Notes under the pieces: generated by a model | The model's database searches: none | What the model saw: the letters and a program-made list of their open reading frames with translations, nothing else | Told to the model about the DNA's origin: nothing | Translations under genes and position numbers: made by a program | In this document: piece by piece, positions 60,854-64,000 of the stretch | Layout: each line of letters opens with the position of its first letter | How positions within the stretch are numbered: position 1 is the stretch's first letter | Source: Emcibacter sp. | GTDB taxonomy: Bacteria > Pseudomonadota > Alphaproteobacteria > Sphingomonadales > Emcibacteraceae | Assembly (NCBI RefSeq): GCF_963675455.1 | Contig: NZ_OY776217.1 | Span: 1,784,001-1,848,000 of the forward strand | DNA: 64,000 nt | Direction: 5' to 3'

Positions 60854-61930
60854 TTACCCCCCACACTGGGCCCGGTGGCGCATCAGGTGATCGGCCAGCA
60901 CGCAGGCCATCATGGCCTCGCCCACGGGGACGGCGCGGATGCCGACGCAGGGGTCATGGCGGCCCTTGGTGACGATTTCCGTCTCTTCGCCATGGACATC
61001 TACGGTCTTGCGCGGGGTCAGGATGGAGCTTGTCGGCTTGACGGAAAAACGCACGATAATTTCATCGCCGTTTGAGATGCCGCCGAGGATGCCGCCCGCA
61101 TGGTTGCTGTTGAAAGCGGGGTTGCCGTCCTCGTCCATATACATTTCGTCGGCGTTTTGCTCACCCGTGAGCCGGGCCGCATTCATGCCTTCGCCGATTT
61201 CAACGCCCTTGGCCGCATTGATGGTCATCATGGCGGCAGCAAGATCACTGTCCAGCTTGCCATAGATGGGGGCGCCGAGGCCGGCTGGAACACCCATGGC
61301 GCGGACTTCAATCACGGCGCCGATGGAGCTTCCGGACTTGCGGATGCCGTCGAGGTATTTTTCCCACACCGGCACCATTTCCGCGTCCGGACACCAGAAA
61401 GGGTTCTGTTCGACCTGGTCCCAGTCCCAGTTGTCGCGGTTGATTTTATGTTCGCCGATCTGGACAAGGGCGCCCTTGATCTGGATGCCGATGCCCAGTA
61501 CCTTGCGGGCGAGGGCGCCGGCGGCGACCCGGCTTGCGGTTTCGCGGGCAGAGGAGCGCCCGCCGCCGCGATAATCGCGGATGCCGTATTTTTCCATATA
61601 GGTGTAATCGGCATGGCCGGGGCGGAATTTATCCTTGATGTCGCCGTAATCCTTGGAGCGCTGGTCGGTATTCTCAATCATCAGACAGATCGGCGTACCG
61701 GTGGTCAGGCCCTCGAATACGCCGGACAGGATTTTGACCTCATCCGGTTCCCTGCGCTGGGTGGTAAAGCGGCTCTGGCCCGGTTTGCGCTTGTCGAGGA
61801 ATTTCTGGATTTCTTCTTCGGTAATGGGCAGGCGCGGCGGCATGCCGTCGACCACACAGCCGATGGCCGGACCGTGGCTTTCCCCCCAGGTGGTAACCCG
61901 GAATAGTTTACCGAAGCTGTTATCTGACAT
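60854..61930 (-). CDS. aroC: Chorismate synthase
   Basis: 358 residues, with the FMN-enzyme signatures GESHGPAIGCVVDGMPP at the N-terminus, YRGGGRSSARETASRVAAGA, and the C-terminal RHDPCVGIRAVPVGEAM. It makes chorismate from EPSP for the aromatic amino acids. The substrate for the AroQ mutase at 1.4 kb comes from this step. It follows fabI by 21 bases. Confidence 0.97.
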   Translation of the reverse strand: MSDNSFGKLFRVTTWGESHGPAIGCVVDGMPPRLPITEEEIQKFLDKRKPGQSRFTTQRREPDEVKILSGVFEGLTTGTPICLMIENTDQRSKDYGDIKDKFRPGHADYTYMEKYGIRDYRGGGRSSARETASRVAAGALARKVLGIGIQIKGALVQIGEHKINRDNWDWDQVEQNPFWCPDAEMVPVWEKYLDGIRKSGSSIGAVIEVRAMGVPAGLGAPIYGKLDSDLAAAMMTINAAKGVEIGEGMNAARLTGEQNADEMYMDEDGNPAFNSNHAGGILGGISNGDEIIVRFSVKPTSSILTPRKTVDVHGEETEIVTKGRHDPCVGIRAVPVGEAMMACVLADHLMRHRAQCGG

Positions 61931-61951
61931 CTGTTTTCCTTGGTTTAAGGG

Positions 61952-62770
61952 TCAGTCTTTGTCGAGGGTCAGGGCAGGTGCGTCTTCCCGTTTCATGCCC
62001 ATCACATGATAGCCGCTGTCCACATGATGGTTTTCACCGGTCACACCGCTGGACAGGTCGCTGAGCAGGTAAAGGCCTGAATTGCCGACTTCCTCAATGG
62101 TGACATTGCGGCCCATGGGGCTGTTATATTCGTTCCATTTCAGGATAAAGCGGAAATCGCCGATGCCGGAGGCGGCCAGGGTCTTGATCGGACCGGCAGA
62201 AATGCTGTTGACCCGGATGTTTTTCGGACCAAGATCGCGGGCCATGTAGCGTACACTGGCTTCCAGCGCCGCCTTGGCCACGCCCATGACGTTGTAATGG
62301 GGCATGACTTTTTCCGCGCCGTAATAGCTCAGCGTAATCATGCTGCCGCCGTCGGTCATCAGTTTTTCGGCCCGGTTGGCAATGGCGGTAAAGCTGTAAC
62401 AGGAAATATCCAGACTGCGGGTGAAATTCTCCCGGCTGGTATCCACATAACGGCCGGTCAGTTCTTCCTTGTCCGAATAGGCGATAGCGTGGACGACAAA
62501 ATCCAGCTTGCCCCATTTTTTCTCAAGGGTTTTAAAGACTTCATCCATGGAGGCTTCGTCTGTCACGTCACAGGGCAGGATAATATCAGAGCCGACACTT
62601 TCAGCCAGCGGGCGAACACGCTTCTCAAGGGCTTCGCCCTGATAGGTGAAGGCGAGTTCGGCGCCGTGTTCATGAGCTTTGGCTGCAATGCCCCAGGCGA
62701 TTGACCTGTTGTTGGCCACGCCCATGATCAGTCCCTTTTTACCAGCCAGAAGACCTTTATGTTCAGTCAT
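61952..62770 (-). CDS. fabI: Enoyl-[acyl-carrier-protein] reductase (NADH)
   Basis: 272 residues of the SDR-type FabI. GLIMGVANNRSIAWGIAAKAHEHGAELAFTYQ binds NADH. The catalytic pair Tyr and Lys is in SYYGAEKVMPHYNVMGVAKAALE, and SAGPIKTLAASGI follows. It performs the final reduction in fatty acid elongation and is the target of triclosan-type inhibitors. Upstream of aroC in the same unit. Confidence 0.96.
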   Translation of the reverse strand: MTEHKGLLAGKKGLIMGVANNRSIAWGIAAKAHEHGAELAFTYQGEALEKRVRPLAESVGSDIILPCDVTDEASMDEVFKTLEKKWGKLDFVVHAIAYSDKEELTGRYVDTSRENFTRSLDISCYSFTAIANRAEKLMTDGGSMITLSYYGAEKVMPHYNVMGVAKAALEASVRYMARDLGPKNIRVNSISAGPIKTLAASGIGDFRFILKWNEYNSPMGRNVTIEEVGNSGLYLLSDLSSGVTGENHHVDSGYHVMGMKREDAPALTLDKD

Positions 62771-62853
62771 GTTACATCCTCAAAATATTTCTGTAATGAC
62801 CTGTATTGCCATCCTACACTTCAGGTTTGTTTTTGCAATCTGCTTCGCCGTCG

Positions 62854-63777
62854 TTATTGTGAATCTGAAGTATCAAATTCACCCGCTTCTTCCAGTTTTT
62901 TTATCTGTCTGAAATACAATGTGGAATTGATTTCGGCGCCGATGATAAAGGCGGCGCTGATAAAATAAAAAAACATCAGGGCGATGATTGCCCCGGCCAG
63001 ACTGCCATAGGTCACGTCATACTTGGTAAAATGTTTCAGGTAAAGGGAAAAGGAGCTTCCAATGCCCATCCACAGCAGTAACGCGGCCAGTGCGCCGGGG
63101 GCAATGGGAGGTGAAATTTTCAGGAAGCGCGGCCGCAGAACATAATAACTGAGGCAAAGGGCGCCGAAAATGAGCCCGAAGCTCAGGCTGAACCGTATGA
63201 TATTCCAGACCAGTTTCCAGTCGGTTTCAACGGGGATATAGCTGATCAGAATATTCCAGGCCACCGGTCCGAAGACCAGCGCGGACATGCCGATGATGAT
63301 GCTGCTGGCGGACAGGATCACCAGGACAAGTCCCTCGGCCCGCCGGCGCAGGTAAGTGCGGCGCGATACCCGGTCATAGGCCCTGACAATCGCCAGTCGT
63401 CCCGCATCAATGGCTGTCGAACAGACCCAGACGGCGCCGAGGATGCTGAAGGTCATGACCCCGCCGCTGCTGTGCTCGACCATTTTCTCGATCGGTCCCC
63501 TCAGAACCTTGACCACATCCTCCGGGATATTTTCGAACATCAGCTGAAGCGCGCCGGTCCCCGCGTCGCTCTGGCCGAACAGGCCGGCAAGAGACACCAG
63601 AAAAATGATAAAGGGAAACAGGGCCAGCAACGTCAGGAACGCAAGGTATCCGGCCATCACCATGCCGTCATGCCGGTTAAACCGTGCAATGGCCTCGAAC
63701 AGGAAACTGACCCGGTTATAGACCGGCAGGACAAACGCGATCAGCGGCCGGGCAATGGCTTTTAGTTTATCTAGCAT
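62854..63777 (-). CDS. YihY/BrkB-family inner membrane protein
   Basis: 307 residues with six membrane helices. The N-terminal FNRHDGMVMAGYLAFLTLLALFPFIIFLVSL and VTYGSLAGAIIALMFFYFISAAFIIGAEINSTL are the typical YihY/BrkB stretches. The name 'virulence factor' is historical and the true function is unknown. It lies 83 bases before fabI and 47 bases after the DnaJ fragment. Confidence 0.9.
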   Translation of the reverse strand: MLDKLKAIARPLIAFVLPVYNRVSFLFEAIARFNRHDGMVMAGYLAFLTLLALFPFIIFLVSLAGLFGQSDAGTGALQLMFENIPEDVVKVLRGPIEKMVEHSSGGVMTFSILGAVWVCSTAIDAGRLAIVRAYDRVSRRTYLRRRAEGLVLVILSASSIIIGMSALVFGPVAWNILISYIPVETDWKLVWNIIRFSLSFGLIFGALCLSYYVLRPRFLKISPPIAPGALAALLLWMGIGSSFSLYLKHFTKYDVTYGSLAGAIIALMFFYFISAAFIIGAEINSTLYFRQIKKLEEAGEFDTSDSQ

Positions 63778-63824
63778 TTTCAGAATGAATGCCTTTCACC
63801 GACCGATCAGTTACTTTTGCCGGA

Positions 63825-64000
63825 TTATTTCAGTTTTCCTCTGACGTCATAATCCTTGCCTTTGGCCCATTTTTCAATGGCTTTTTCAAGGGCTTCGTCC
63901 GGTTCCTCCGGCAGGGTGATCTGCAGCCGGACATACTGGTCGCCGACAGCACCGGTTTTGGGGTCCTTGGCGCCCTTGCCTTTCAGGCGCAGTTTCTTGC
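63825..64000 (-). CDS. DnaJ C-terminal domain protein, partial (5' end outside window)
   Basis: The last 58 or so residues of a minus-strand gene; translated, it reads KKLRLKGKGAKDPKTGAVGDQYVR, then LQITLPEEPDEALEKAIEKWAKGKDYDVRGKLK and a stop. This is the C-terminal substrate-binding domain of a DnaJ/CbpA-type co-chaperone. Its J-domain lies beyond the window edge. The order DnaJ-like, BrkB, fabI, aroC is common in alphaproteobacteria. Confidence 0.85.
   Translation of the reverse strand, partial: KKLRLKGKGAKDPKTGAVGDQYVRLQITLPEEPDEALEKAIEKWAKGKDYDVRGKLK

Overview
The window looks like a chromosomal segment of a free-living, probably marine, alphaproteobacterium. The evidence is family content and gene order: xseB-ispA-dxs-tlyA in a row, aroC-fabI beside a BrkB-type membrane protein and a DnaJ-like gene, an EipA/DUF1134 protein next to DUF2842, a DUF6460 protein, several TetR-controlled acyl-CoA modules, and moderately high GC. 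A relative of Emcibacter/Kordiimonas is a guess that the sequence alone cannot settle. I see no rRNA, tRNA, CRISPR array, integrase or transposase. Both ends cut genes: inositol-3-phosphate synthase on the left and a DnaJ C-terminal domain protein on the right.

1-6.8 kb: an inositol-phosphate module. Ino1 and an inositol-1-phosphate cytidylyltransferase-like enzyme are coupled on the plus strand. They face a tight minus-strand operon encoding a pseudo-nucleotidyltransferase/CDP-alcohol phosphatidyltransferase fusion, a canonical CDP-alcohol phosphatidyltransferase, a secreted protein and a MOP-family flippase. I infer a route from glucose-6-phosphate through CDP-inositol to a membrane-bound or exported inositol phosphodiester. 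This is the best candidate here for an undescribed system.

6.9-16.4 kb: an aromatic amino acid decarboxylase with a TPR/TolB-type regulator, a thiolase divergent from a TetR regulator with two matching operators, a PEP-CTERM/HAF-repeat surface protein with a convincing sigma-54 promoter and two identical upstream palindromes, a PilZ protein, an M24 peptidase and a flavoprotein. 16.5-25.2 kb: phenylacetate catabolism, with a TetR regulator and paaF on plus, paaGHIJK on minus, and divergent paaN. The ring epoxidase genes are not present.

25.4-36.1 kb: katG, small membrane and lipoproteins, cytochrome b561, a TbpB-like lipoprotein, and the prkA-yeaH-spoVR stress operon. 36.5-48.1 kb: a GntP permease operon, a MATE pump, yaaA, a TauE permease, a Nudix/small-protein/DUF2842/EipA operon, a SRAP protein, a hydrolase, a GlcD-like oxidase and Sua5. 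48.2-58.9 kb: an acyl-CoA dehydrogenase/SDR/acyl-CoA ligase/deacetylase operon behind an operator-embedded promoter, then xseB-ispA-dxs-tlyA-rRNA methyltransferase. 58.9-64 kb: a sigma-54-promoted orphan gene, a pair of nested-palindrome repeats, a low-GC orphan gene behind a tiny secreted peptide, then aroC, fabI, a BrkB-family protein and the DnaJ fragment.
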